Shown one piece after another: positions 55,367 to 63,052 of a DNA stretch of 64,000 nucleotides. How positions within the stretch are numbered: position 1 is the stretch's first letter; each line of letters opens with the position of its first letter. The position numbers and the translations under genes are program-made. The stretch is from NCBI RefSeq assembly GCF_001990485.1, contig NZ_LBFC01000018.1:1-64000 (forward strand), read 5' to 3'. This DNA is from Thermosipho affectus. GTDB lineage: Bacteria; Thermotogota; Thermotogae; Thermotogales; Fervidobacteriaceae. The notes beneath the pieces are model-generated. The model did not search any database, had not been told where the DNA came from, and worked only from the letters and a program-made list of their open reading frames with translations.

Positions 55367-56734
55367 ATGATTGGTTATGAAATTTATATCCGCTCTTTTT
55401 ACGATTACAACAGCGATGGTATTGGAGATTTCAAAGGACTTTCACAAAAGATATCTTATTTAAAGGATTTAGGTGTAGACCTTGTTTGGATAATGCCGCA
55501 TTTTAGAGCACCAAGTTATCATGGATATGATATAATTAATTTTTTTGATACAAATATTTCGTATGGAACACTAGAAGAATTCAAAAAAATGGTAGATGTT
55601 TTACATGAAAATGGTATAAGAGTTGTCATTGATTTACCTTTAAATCACGTTTCTTCAAGGCATCCTTGGTTTAAAGCAGCACTTGAAGATGATCCAAAAT
55701 ACAAAAATTATTTTCTTTGGGCAGATGAAGATGTAGATTTAAACGAAAAAAGGCCTTGGGATAATGAGGTGATTTGGCATCCATATAAAGGAAAGTGGTA
55801 TTATGGAGTATTTGGGGGAGCATCACCCGATTTAAACTATGAAAATGAAGAAGTTGTAGAAGAGGCGCTAAAAATTGTGGAGTTTTGGTTGAAAGTGGGG
55901 GTAGATGGTTTTAGATTTGATGCGGCAAAGCATATTTACGATTATGATACTGTAAACAAGAGATTTCACTACAATCATGAAAAAAATATTGCTTTTTGGA
56001 AGAAAATAATGGATAAAGCAAGGGGAATAAAAAGTGATGTATTTGCCGTAACTGAAGTATGGGATTCTCCGGAAATAGTTATGGAATATGCAAAGACAAT
56101 AGGATGTTCATTTAATTTTTACTTTACAGAGGCCCTAAAGGAATCTATGACAAATGGAAATACACATAAAATATGGGATTGTTTTTCAAGGACTTTAATG
56201 GATAATAGAGGGTTGTATATCCCTTCAAATTTTTCCGGAAATCACGATATGACACGACTTGCATCTGTTGTAAAATCAGAAGAACAAAGAAAGGTTTTCT
56301 TTGCAATGCTTTTAACGACACCTGGTATACCATTTATTTACTATGGTGATGAATTGGGAATGAAAGGCGTTTTTGATCCATACTTTACCGAAAACGTAAT
56401 AGAACCTATGCCTTGGTATGCTTCACTTTCAGGTGAAGGACAAACTTTATGGAAATCTATAGGTTTTAATTATGCATTTACAGGTGTTTCCGTTGAGGAG
56501 CAATCAAAGAGAGAAGATAGTTTACTTAACACCGTAAAACAATGGATAAGGTTTAGAAAAGAAAACACTTGGATGGTAAATTCGTGGATAGTGGATTTAA
56601 AAACAAGTGAGTTTGTTGTAGCGTATACCATTACAAATGGAGAAAAGTCCTTTAGAATATATCACAATATAGCAGGGCACGAAGAGCATTTTGAGGGAAT
56701 TCACCTAAAACCATTTGAATCGAAGGTGCTTTAA
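55367..56734 (+). CDS. GH13 family alpha-glucan hydrolase
   Basis: A 455-residue cytoplasmic protein without a signal peptide. GH13 regions: DLPLNHVS with His94 (I), GVDGFRFDAAKH with nucleophile Asp185 (II), VFAVTEVWD with acid/base Glu230 (III), and NFSGNHDMTRL with Asp294 (IV). The opening YEIYIRSFYDYNSDGIGDFKGL is typical of oligo-glucosidases and maltodextrin-acting members. It probably degrades intracellular maltodextrins. It overlaps mutL by one base, an odd partner. Confidence 0.92.
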   Translation: MIGYEIYIRSFYDYNSDGIGDFKGLSQKISYLKDLGVDLVWIMPHFRAPSYHGYDIINFFDTNISYGTLEEFKKMVDVLHENGIRVVIDLPLNHVSSRHPWFKAALEDDPKYKNYFLWADEDVDLNEKRPWDNEVIWHPYKGKWYYGVFGGASPDLNYENEEVVEEALKIVEFWLKVGVDGFRFDAAKHIYDYDTVNKRFHYNHEKNIAFWKKIMDKARGIKSDVFAVTEVWDSPEIVMEYAKTIGCSFNFYFTEALKESMTNGNTHKIWDCFSRTLMDNRGLYIPSNFSGNHDMTRLASVVKSEEQRKVFFAMLLTTPGIPFIYYGDELGMKGVFDPYFTENVIEPMPWYASLSGEGQTLWKSIGFNYAFTGVSVEEQSKREDSLLNTVKQWIRFRKENTWMVNSWIVDLKTSEFVVAYTITNGEKSFRIYHNIAGHEEHFEGIHLKPFESKVL

Positions 56735-58392
56735 TGGCAAAGATAAAGAAACTTGACAAAAATGTAATTTCAAAAATAGCAGCGGGAGAAGTTGTGGCAG
56801 GACCCTTTTCAGTTGTAAAAGAACTCGTGGAAAATGCATTAGATGCCGATGCAAAAAAAATAGAAGTAGAACTCCAAAACGGTGGAAAAAGTTATATAAA
56901 AGTAAAAGACAATGGAGAAGGTATGTCAAAAGATGACCTTCTCCTTTCTGTTGAAGAACACACAACTAGCAAAATAAAAGATTTTGAAGATATATACACT
57001 TTGTATTCATTTGGATTCAGAGGTGAGGCGCTATCTTCTATATCAAAGGTAAGTAGAGTTGTAATTACTTCAAATAATGGAAAGGAATCTCATAGACTTG
57101 AAGTTATAGGAGGGAAAATAAAGAAGATAGAGGAATTTCCCACTATTGAGCGAGGAACAACTGTTGAGGTTCTTGATTTGTTTTTTAATGTACCTGCAAG
57201 GAGAAAATTTTTAAAATCCGCAGCTGTTGAAAAAAGGCGTGTTATAGAATTTGTGGAAAAGTTTTTGCTGAGCAATCCTGAAGTTTCCTTTACTCTAAAG
57301 TCCGATGGTGATGTTTTGTACAATGCAGAATCTTCCAGTTTGGAAGAAAGATTTAAGTTGATATTTCCAGAGGTAAGAGAATTTACAAATATTAACGGGA
57401 AATTTGTAAATGGTATTATCTCATCTCCCAACTATTACAGAAAAAATCGTACAGGACAAATCTTTTTTGTACAAAAAAGATATGTAGTAGATAAAATGCT
57501 TTATTATGTATTTGAAAATGGATATGGAGAATCCTTGGTAAATCACCCATATGGTGTGTTGTTTATAGATTTACCACCAAAGTATGTAGATGTAAACGTA
57601 CACCCACAAAAACTTGAGGTAAAGTTTTCAGATCCCAACGCGATTTATTCGGATATAATAAGAACTGTTAGGAATGCACTGAAAAAATTTATATCAAAGA
57701 AAATATTTGTAAGTGATAAAAAATTTGAAGTTAAAGAAAGGCATCTTAACTACATTAATAGGCAAAAGGTAGAAAATGAAATTCCAAAAAATCAAATTTT
57801 TCAGACTTTGTTTGATATAGAGAGAAGGAATTTGGAAGTAAAAAGAGATGTTATTATTTTAAGGAAAAGATATGTCTTGTTTGAATCTGAAGATGGTATC
57901 TATATAATGGATTTTCACGCAGCGCATGAGAGAATATTGTATGAAGATATATTAAAAAAGTTAAATGAAAAAGTAGATGTGTTGGATTTAATGATACCTA
58001 TTGAAGTAAAATTTGGAAAGAGTTTTTTAAGTATTGCAAGCGAGAGGAAAAATGATTTTGAAAAGTTTGGATTTGATATAAAAATAGAAGATGATAGTAT
58101 AAAGATCCTTTCTGTTCCGTCGTTTATTAAACCTTCAAATGTTGAAGAAGTATTAAGGGAAATATTGGATGAATTTAGATTACCTGGGGATAGTCCCAAA
58201 AATATGAAACACATTATTGCAGACAAAGCGTGTAAGAGTGCGGTAAAAACAGGATATGATATTACTGAAAGTGAGGCAAAAAAACTAGTTGAGGAAGTTT
58301 TAAAAAGGGGACTGACTACTTGTCCCCATGGAAGACCTCTTTTTTTAAAATTAACTTTTCACGAACTTGATAGTTATTTTGAGAGGATTTAG
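56734..58392 (+). CDS. mutL: DNA mismatch repair protein MutL
   Basis: A 552-residue MutL. GHKL motifs are ELVENALDADA (about 30-40), KDNGEGM and GFRGEALSSIS; the central domain includes VDVNVHPQKLEVKF. The C-terminal domain carries the endonuclease metal motif in the form DFHAAHERILYE and the late CPHGRP, so it should nick DNA. mutS is not in the window. The ATG is behind GAAGGTG. Its last 77 bp overlap the convergent phosphoesterase gene. Confidence 0.96.
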   Translation: MAKIKKLDKNVISKIAAGEVVAGPFSVVKELVENALDADAKKIEVELQNGGKSYIKVKDNGEGMSKDDLLLSVEEHTTSKIKDFEDIYTLYSFGFRGEALSSISKVSRVVITSNNGKESHRLEVIGGKIKKIEEFPTIERGTTVEVLDLFFNVPARRKFLKSAAVEKRRVIEFVEKFLLSNPEVSFTLKSDGDVLYNAESSSLEERFKLIFPEVREFTNINGKFVNGIISSPNYYRKNRTGQIFFVQKRYVVDKMLYYVFENGYGESLVNHPYGVLFIDLPPKYVDVNVHPQKLEVKFSDPNAIYSDIIRTVRNALKKFISKKIFVSDKKFEVKERHLNYINRQKVENEIPKNQIFQTLFDIERRNLEVKRDVIILRKRYVLFESEDGIYIMDFHAAHERILYEDILKKLNEKVDVLDLMIPIEVKFGKSFLSIASERKNDFEKFGFDIKIEDDSIKILSVPSFIKPSNVEEVLREILDEFRLPGDSPKNMKHIIADKACKSAVKTGYDITESEAKKLVEEVLKRGLTTCPHGRPLFLKLTFHELDSYFERI

Positions 58393-59131
58393 CTTCTCCC
58401 ATATCAAAAGTTTTACCAAGTGCAAGTACTACTCCTAATTCAATGGGAAGTCCTTTTTTGACTATTTTTTCAACCACTGTTTTTATGTTGTACTCTACAA
58501 ACTTAAATTTGTAACTTACCACTCCATTTTCTATTTCCAAAATTAAGTACGTAGCACCTGGTTTTCCATCCTTTGTTCTTCCCACACTTCCCGGGTTTAA
58601 AATAATTTTTCCACAAAGATATTTTGCCATTGTAATATGTGTATGACCTGTGATTATTATATCCTCATTTGTAGATTGTGTAATTAGCTTTAGCCTTTCT
58701 TGGGAAATATCTGGTTTTACGTATTCTAAAAGATAATTTAGCGGACTTCCGTGTACTAGCAAAATTTTTACATTTTCTACTTCTAAAGAAAGCTTCTGTG
58801 GAAGGTTTTTCAAAAATTCTTTATTTTTGTCACTGGTATTCCTTATTGTCCATGAAAGAGATATATCACCTATTTCTGTCTCTCTGCCAGGATTATATGA
58901 ACAACCACAACTGTTTTTTTCATTTCCCACTGCATCGTCGTAATTTCCCATAACAGAGATAATACCTTTTTCCTTAATTAGTTCAACTACCTCGTTTGGA
59001 TTTGGACCGTATCCTACTAAATCTCCTAAACAATATATTTGATCAACTTTTTCATTTTCGATATCAAATAGTACACTTTTAAGTGCTTCAAGATTTGAAT
59101 GGATATCTGATATGAATGCAATTTTTTTCAA
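58316..59131 (-). CDS. Calcineurin-like metallophosphoesterase
   Basis: A 271-residue phosphoesterase: FISDIHSNLEAL at the start, CLGDLVGYGPNPNEV, VMGNYDDAV, LLVHGSP, ITGHTHITM and LNPGSVGRT. The CGCSYNPG insert is typical of the larger DNA/Ap4A-hydrolase-like group. The C-terminal 75 residues beyond the fold are helical and Lys-rich and are encoded opposite the end of mutL. The TTG start is behind AAGGAGTGAG. Confidence 0.87.
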   Translation of the reverse strand: MKKIAFISDIHSNLEALKSVLFDIENEKVDQIYCLGDLVGYGPNPNEVVELIKEKGIISVMGNYDDAVGNEKNSCGCSYNPGRETEIGDISLSWTIRNTSDKNKEFLKNLPQKLSLEVENVKILLVHGSPLNYLLEYVKPDISQERLKLITQSTNEDIIITGHTHITMAKYLCGKIILNPGSVGRTKDGKPGATYLILEIENGVVSYKFKFVEYNIKTVVEKIVKKGLPIELGVVLALGKTFDMGEAKSSQNNYQVREKLILKKEVFHGDK

Positions 59132-59179
59132 AAACTCACTCCTTTTTTTGGGATATTAATTATATTGTATCATTTGTTT

Positions 59180-60064
59180 TTATTCTTTTATCCATTTTTC
59201 CACTTTTTCCGTATCTATGGTTGCAAGTGCTATGTAATTATCTGCTCCTCCGTAATAAATGTAATATTTATCTTTGTATCTTACCATTGCATCTGAAAAG
59301 ACAACGTTTGGAACTCCTCCAAAAATCTCCCATTCTTCTTTGGGTTCTAAAATAGGTTCTTGTGATCTTTTAATTATTTTAGTTGGATCATTTAAGTCAA
59401 GAAGCATAAATCCCAATCTGTATATATTTCGTGGAGCTTTTTGTACGCCGTGGTACAAAAGAAGCCAGCCATATTCGGTCTTAATTGGAGGTGCACCTGC
59501 ACCAATCTTAAGGTTATCCCAGTAATTTTTTCTTGGAGATGCTATTTTCACGTAATTTTCCCAATGAATTAAGTCATCTGAAAATGCAAGATAAATATCG
59601 GGTTCGATCCTGTGAATAAGTACATATTTTCCGTTTATTTTTTCTGGAAAAAGGGTGGCATCTTTGTTGGGACTTTCAGGGAGTATTGTTCCAAATCTTT
59701 CATACGTTATGAAATTTTTTGTTCTTGCCATTGCAACTTTAATACCCGTTGGAGAATATGCAGTGTAATTTATATAGTAGTATCCTTCTAAGAAAGTAAT
59801 CCTTGGATCTTCAACTCCGTATAATTCTTCTTGTGTTGATGGACCAAATACGTATTTTTCAAGTCTATTCCAGTGTATACCGTCTGTGCTAACGGCATAA
59901 CCTAATCTTGATACCATATCTTCTCCTTGTGCTCTATAGAGCATATGGAATAATTCTCCATCGAACACTACTGCGGGATTAAAAACAAATCTACTTTCCC
60001 ATATATGATTTGGATTGGGACCAAATAAAGGATTTTTTGGATGTCTTTCAAGTTTTAATTTCAC
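59180..60064 (-). CDS. GH130 family glycoside phosphorylase/hydrolase
   Basis: A 294-residue five-blade propeller of GH130. It has the start RHPKNPLFGPNPNHIWESRFVFNPA, LYRAQG, YGVEDPRITFLEGYYYINYTAYS with the catalytic-region Asp, HRIEPDIYLAF, and LLYHGVQKA. GH130 enzymes phosphorolyse beta-1,4- or beta-1,2-mannosides. The substrate is not clear. It lies 15 bp downstream of the LacI gene, so mannoside-responsive control is plausible. The GTG start follows GGGGCGA. Confidence 0.9.
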   Translation of the reverse strand: MKLKLERHPKNPLFGPNPNHIWESRFVFNPAVVFDGELFHMLYRAQGEDMVSRLGYAVSTDGIHWNRLEKYVFGPSTQEELYGVEDPRITFLEGYYYINYTAYSPTGIKVAMARTKNFITYERFGTILPESPNKDATLFPEKINGKYVLIHRIEPDIYLAFSDDLIHWENYVKIASPRKNYWDNLKIGAGAPPIKTEYGWLLLYHGVQKAPRNIYRLGFMLLDLNDPTKIIKRSQEPILEPKEEWEIFGGVPNVVFSDAMVRYKDKYYIYYGGADNYIALATIDTEKVEKWIKE

Positions 60065-60079
60065 ATATTTCGCCCCTTT

Positions 60080-61054
60080 CTATATAGAACTTTTTCTCTT
60101 GATAAATTTAGTAAATAAAGATATCATAACAGGATGAGTATCATGACCAATAAGAAGTTCATACATTCTCTTTGCGGTTAAAGATCCCATCTCATCTTTG
60201 AAAACCTTTAAAGTAGTTAAAGGTGGTTCAAACTCTTTTGCACTGAGTATATCGTCAAAACCTATTATTGATACATCTTCTGGTATTTTAAAATTCCTTT
60301 TTTTTAATTCTCTAATCACTCTCATTGCGGTGATATCATTTGAAGCAAAAATAGCTTCTGGAATACCGTCTTTTTTTATCATAAATTCTATTACATCTTC
60401 CATGTTATCTTTCACATCATCGTATTCATAATACTTTGGAAGTAGATTTGCTTGATGCATAGCCGTGGTATATCCTTCGAATCTTCCCTTAAAACCGTAT
60501 GAATTCAATGGGCCGTGTATGTGAAATATTCTTCTAAATCCTTTCTTTATTAAATAATTAGTTGCATAATATGCCCCATCGTATCCATTTGTGACAATAC
60601 AGTTAACCTTTTCTCCTGGAATGTAATGGTCCAGAAGCAAAAAAGGCTTTTTGATATCTTTGTAGTATTTTACCGTTTCTTTCGTAGTATCACCACCTAC
60701 AAGTATATATCCATCACACTCTATAGGAGTAAGTAATTTTGTTTTGCAAAATTCAATGCCATATTCTTCCCCTATTTTTTCTAAAAATGTTAAAATAACA
60801 GAATAAAATTCTGGAGATATATTTTCCTTTTCCATTTTTATCAATCTGTCACTTTCACAAATTCCCACTTTAAACTTTTTTTTATGCCTTGCAAGTGCAG
60901 AAGCAAGAATCTTTGGTTTGTAATTTAATTCTTCAATTGCTTTCCAAACTTTCATTTTGGTTTTTTCTGAGACATTTTCTAAATTATTTAACACACGTGA
61001 TACGGTTGCAATAGAAACCCCAGCTTTTCTTGCAACATCGTCTATTGTTATCAC
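60080..61054 (-). CDS. LacI family transcriptional regulator of the GH130 gene
   Basis: A 324-residue LacI regulator: ITIDDVARKAGVSIATVSRVLNNLENVSEKT HTH, hinge YKPKILASALARHKK, then a sugar-binding domain ending LTTLKVFKDEMGSLTAKRMYELL. Co-transcription with GH130 suggests a mannoside-type inducer (inference). The GTG start is behind AAAGGAGG. Two LacI-like sites lie in the 214 bp upstream. Confidence 0.92.
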   Translation of the reverse strand: MITIDDVARKAGVSIATVSRVLNNLENVSEKTKMKVWKAIEELNYKPKILASALARHKKKFKVGICESDRLIKMEKENISPEFYSVILTFLEKIGEEYGIEFCKTKLLTPIECDGYILVGGDTTKETVKYYKDIKKPFLLLDHYIPGEKVNCIVTNGYDGAYYATNYLIKKGFRRIFHIHGPLNSYGFKGRFEGYTTAMHQANLLPKYYEYDDVKDNMEDVIEFMIKKDGIPEAIFASNDITAMRVIRELKKRNFKIPEDVSIIGFDDILSAKEFEPPLTTLKVFKDEMGSLTAKRMYELLIGHDTHPVMISLFTKFIKRKSSI

Positions 61055-61071
61055 GAAAAATCCTCCTTTTT

Positions 61072-61230
61072 TGTAAGCGGTTTTCTATAGTGTATTAAAT
61101 AGCTTAACACTTTAAGAGATATTTTCAAAATTTAAATATGCATTTTATTTGAAAATTATGCGTAAAAATATAAATTTTTTTTCAAATTATCTAGTTTTTT
61201 CTTTAAGTATCTATATGTAACCGTTTACAT
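61072..61230 (-). promoter_or_regulatory. Two LacI-type operator-like sites upstream of the GH130 regulator
   Basis: ATGTAACCGTTTACAT (61215-61230) is a dyad with arms ATGTAA/TTACAT and a central CG, close to the LacI-family consensus TGTAAACGTTTACA. A second, weaker site, TGTAAGCGGTTTTC (61072-61085), lies next to the RBS. The two are about 145 bp apart, which would allow looping and autoregulation. The region between is AT-rich and holds no gene. Confidence 0.6.
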
Positions 61231-61233
61231 TAC

Positions 61234-61267
61234 AAAAAAATAAAAAAGGCCACCTGGAGGTGGCCTT
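61234..61267 (-). terminator. Intrinsic terminator after trpB2
   Basis: On the minus strand AAGGCCACC and GGTGGCCTT form a 9-bp stem around TCCA, followed by TTTTTTATTTTTTT. It ends the trpB2 transcript before the LacI operator. Confidence 0.9.
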
Positions 61268-61268
61268 T

Positions 61269-62522
61269 TTACACGTATGCTGCTAAATCAAATAATCCGT
61301 GACCTGAAAGTGTAAATACAATTGTTTTTTCTATTTTTTCTTCTTTTGCTTTCAGTGCTTCTTTTATAGCTCCTGCTATTGCGTGAGCAGATTCAGGTGC
61401 TGGTATTATTCCTTCAACTTTAGCAAAAAATTTTGCAGCTTGAAAGGTTTCGTTTTGATCAAACGCTTCTGCCTCGATTAATTTATTTTTCAAAAGAGCT
61501 GAAACGATAGGAGCAGCTCCATGGTATCTTAATCCACCTGCGTGTATTTTAGGTGGAACAAAGTCTTTTCCAAGTGTGAACATCTTTAAAAGTGGAGTAA
61601 ATCCGACACTGTCTCCAAAATCGTATTTATATTCTCCTTTTGTTAAAGTTGGACAACTTTTTGGCTCGCAAGCCAAAAATTTTATGTTTTTTCCGGAGAG
61701 TTTTTCCGGGATAAACGGTAATATTGTACCTCCAAAATTTGAACCTCCACCATGACAACCTATTAAAACATTGGGAATTAAACCTAATTTTTCAAGTTGT
61801 TTTTTTATTTCAAGTCCAATTATCGTTTGATGCAAAAGCACATGATTTAATACACTGCCCAGCGCATACTTTGAGTTTTTTTGTTCCAAAACTTTTTCCA
61901 TTGCCTCACTAATTGCAATTCCAAGTGTTCCAGGATGATCTTCTCCGTATTTTTTTCCAGATGCCGTTAGATTACTTGGGGATGGAACAACTTCTCCATT
62001 AAAGAGATTCATTAGTTGTTTTCTGGCAGGTTTTTGCATATAGCTTACTCTTACCATGAATACTTTTACTTTCAATCCAAATTTTAATCCCGCATATGAA
62101 AGTGCACTTCCCCATTGACCGGCACCTGTTTCTGTATAAAGGGTTTTAGTGCCAGAAATCTTGTTGTAATATGCTTGTGCAAGTGCGGTATTTGTCTTGT
62201 GACTACCTGTAGGACTTACTCCTTCGTATTTGTAGTAAATCTTTGCAGGAGTCTCTAAATATCTTTCGAGAAAAGTTGCTCTGATTAATGGAGTTGGTCT
62301 AAAAACATAGTATTCATTTAATACTTCTTCTGGGATTTCAATAAATCTCTTATCTGAAACTTCTTGTTCCAATAACGGTTGTGGGAATGTTTTTAATAGT
62401 TTTTCTGGAGTCATTGGTTTGTTTGTCTCTGGATCAAGAGGTGGATCAAGCTTAAACGGTAAATCTGCAAGTACGTTGTACCAACTTTTTGGAACTTCCT
62501 GAAGATGTACATATTTTCTCAT
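61269..62522 (-). CDS. trpB: Tryptophan synthase beta chain, TrpB2 type
   Basis: A 417-residue PLP enzyme of the TrpB2 class, recognised by the N-terminal extension (LPFKLDPPLDPETNKPMTPE) and RPTPLIRATFLERYL. The PLP lysine is Lys109 in PTGSHKTNTA; GAGQWGSAL and the phosphate-binding CHGGGSNFGG are intact. It makes tryptophan from indole and serine; TrpB2 works without tight TrpA binding. No other trp gene is in the window, so it may salvage indole. The attenuator upstream shows that its expression responds to tryptophan. The ATG is behind AAGGAGGG. Confidence 0.93.
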   Translation of the reverse strand: MRKYVHLQEVPKSWYNVLADLPFKLDPPLDPETNKPMTPEKLLKTFPQPLLEQEVSDKRFIEIPEEVLNEYYVFRPTPLIRATFLERYLETPAKIYYKYEGVSPTGSHKTNTALAQAYYNKISGTKTLYTETGAGQWGSALSYAGLKFGLKVKVFMVRVSYMQKPARKQLMNLFNGEVVPSPSNLTASGKKYGEDHPGTLGIAISEAMEKVLEQKNSKYALGSVLNHVLLHQTIIGLEIKKQLEKLGLIPNVLIGCHGGGSNFGGTILPFIPEKLSGKNIKFLACEPKSCPTLTKGEYKYDFGDSVGFTPLLKMFTLGKDFVPPKIHAGGLRYHGAAPIVSALLKNKLIEAEAFDQNETFQAAKFFAKVEGIIPAPESAHAIAGAIKEALKAKEEKIEKTIVFTLSGHGLFDLAAYV

Positions 62523-62544
62523 TTCTATCCCTCCTTAATATAAT

Positions 62545-62573
62545 AAAAAATGCCGGGCAGATAATGCCCGGCA
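62545..62573 (-). terminator. Intrinsic terminator (segment 3:4) of the trpB2 attenuator
   Basis: TGCCGGGCA (62573-62565) and TGCCCGGCA (62559-62551) form a perfect 9-bp stem around TTATC, followed by TTTTTT (62550-62545). It lies 20 nt upstream of the trpB2 start codon. Confidence 0.93.
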
Positions 62574-62638
62574 ATTGTCCTCTCAAGTATATTTTTACCA
62601 CAACAAAGGTGGTGGACAATCGCCACTGTTCCACCACC
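62545..62638 (-). promoter_or_regulatory. Tryptophan attenuator: alternative hairpins in the trpB2 leader
   Basis: Three mutually exclusive stems can be drawn on the minus-strand RNA. Stem 1:2 pairs GGTGGTGGA (62638-62630, covering the Trp codons) with TCCACCACC (62616-62608). Stem 2:3 pairs GGCGATTGTCC (62624-62614) with GGACAATTGCC (62580-62570), 11 pairs with one G-U. Stem 3:4 is the terminator at 62573-62551. Stall at the Trp codons frees segment 2 to form 2:3, which uses up TGCC of the terminator stem and lets trpB2 be read; with Trp plentiful the terminator forms. Confidence 0.9.
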
Positions 62639-62696
62639 AAACAAAGTTTTCACTTTTAAAATAGGTAAAATATTCTTTTGTCGATAATTTTTTCAT
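62595..62696 (-). CDS. trpL: trp leader peptide
   Basis: A 33-codon reading frame on the trpB2 leader RNA, starting at ATG 62696 behind GGTGAT and ending at TAA 62597-62595. It opens MKKLSTKEYF and ends FVWWWNSGDCPPPLLW: three consecutive TGG codons at 62639-62631 and a fourth as the last sense codon. Ribosome stalling at these codons during tryptophan shortage would control the downstream terminator. The triple Pro after the Trp run may add a pause. No homology to known leaders is claimed; the assignment rests on position, Trp content and the RNA folds. Confidence 0.9.
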   Translation of the reverse strand: MKKLSTKEYFTYFKSENFVWWWNSGDCPPPLLW

Positions 62697-62729
62697 AATA
62701 TCACCAACTGTTAATTTTTTCTTTCTATT

Positions 62730-62758
62730 ATTTTAATATAAAGAAGCGATATTGTCAA
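62730..62758 (-). promoter_or_regulatory. Promoter of the trpL-trpB2 operon
   Basis: On the minus strand TTGACA (62758-62753) and TAAAAT (62735-62730) are 17 bp apart. Transcription would begin near 62723, about 27 nt before the leader peptide. Confidence 0.85.
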
Positions 62759-62815
62759 TTAATTTCAGATTCTGTTCAAAAAACAAAGAGATATAAAACA
62801 AATAGGCATATAGAG

Positions 62816-63010
62816 CTATGAACTAAATATATTCGAATAACAAAGTATCTTGCACAAAATTAAATAAAAAATTATTTGGAATAACTCTATCAAGTTGTAC
62901 AATATAATTCTTACATATACACGCAGTTTTGGTGTTTTAAATAAAAAAGTTCTATCTCCGAATATGTTTTTCACTATTCCTATTATCTGTTCTATTCTGT
63001 ACTTGATTTT
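62816..63010 (-). pseudogene. C-terminal relic of an IS5/IS4-type transposase
   Basis: A 64-residue open frame without a start codon encodes KYRIEQIIGIVKNIFGDRTF followed by LFKTPKLRVYVRIILYNLIELF. The E-x-IGIVKN-FGDR and LR-x-x-RIILYNL patterns resemble the end of IS5/IS4 DDE transposases, where the Glu of the E helix precedes them. The upstream part is missing, and no inverted repeats were found, so this is a decayed element between the trp promoter and the CRISPR array. The family assignment is by eye. Confidence 0.45.
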
Positions 63011-63052
63011 TTAATAATTTTCTTTGATTTTTGTACACACACACACAATGAA

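Noticed and set aside
62452-62640. 62-residue frame overlapping the trp leader and the trpB2 start on the minus strand
   Set aside because: It runs through the attenuator terminator in a different frame from both the leader peptide and trpB2, with no RBS. The leader peptide explains the region better.
62523-62760. T-box riboswitch in front of trpB2
   Set aside because: No AGGGUGGNACCGCG-type T-box sequence is seen; a Trp-rich leader peptide and alternative stems fit ribosome attenuation instead.
63035-63046. (AC)6 microsatellite next to the CRISPR array
   Set aside because: Too short to interpret, and not inside a gene or promoter.
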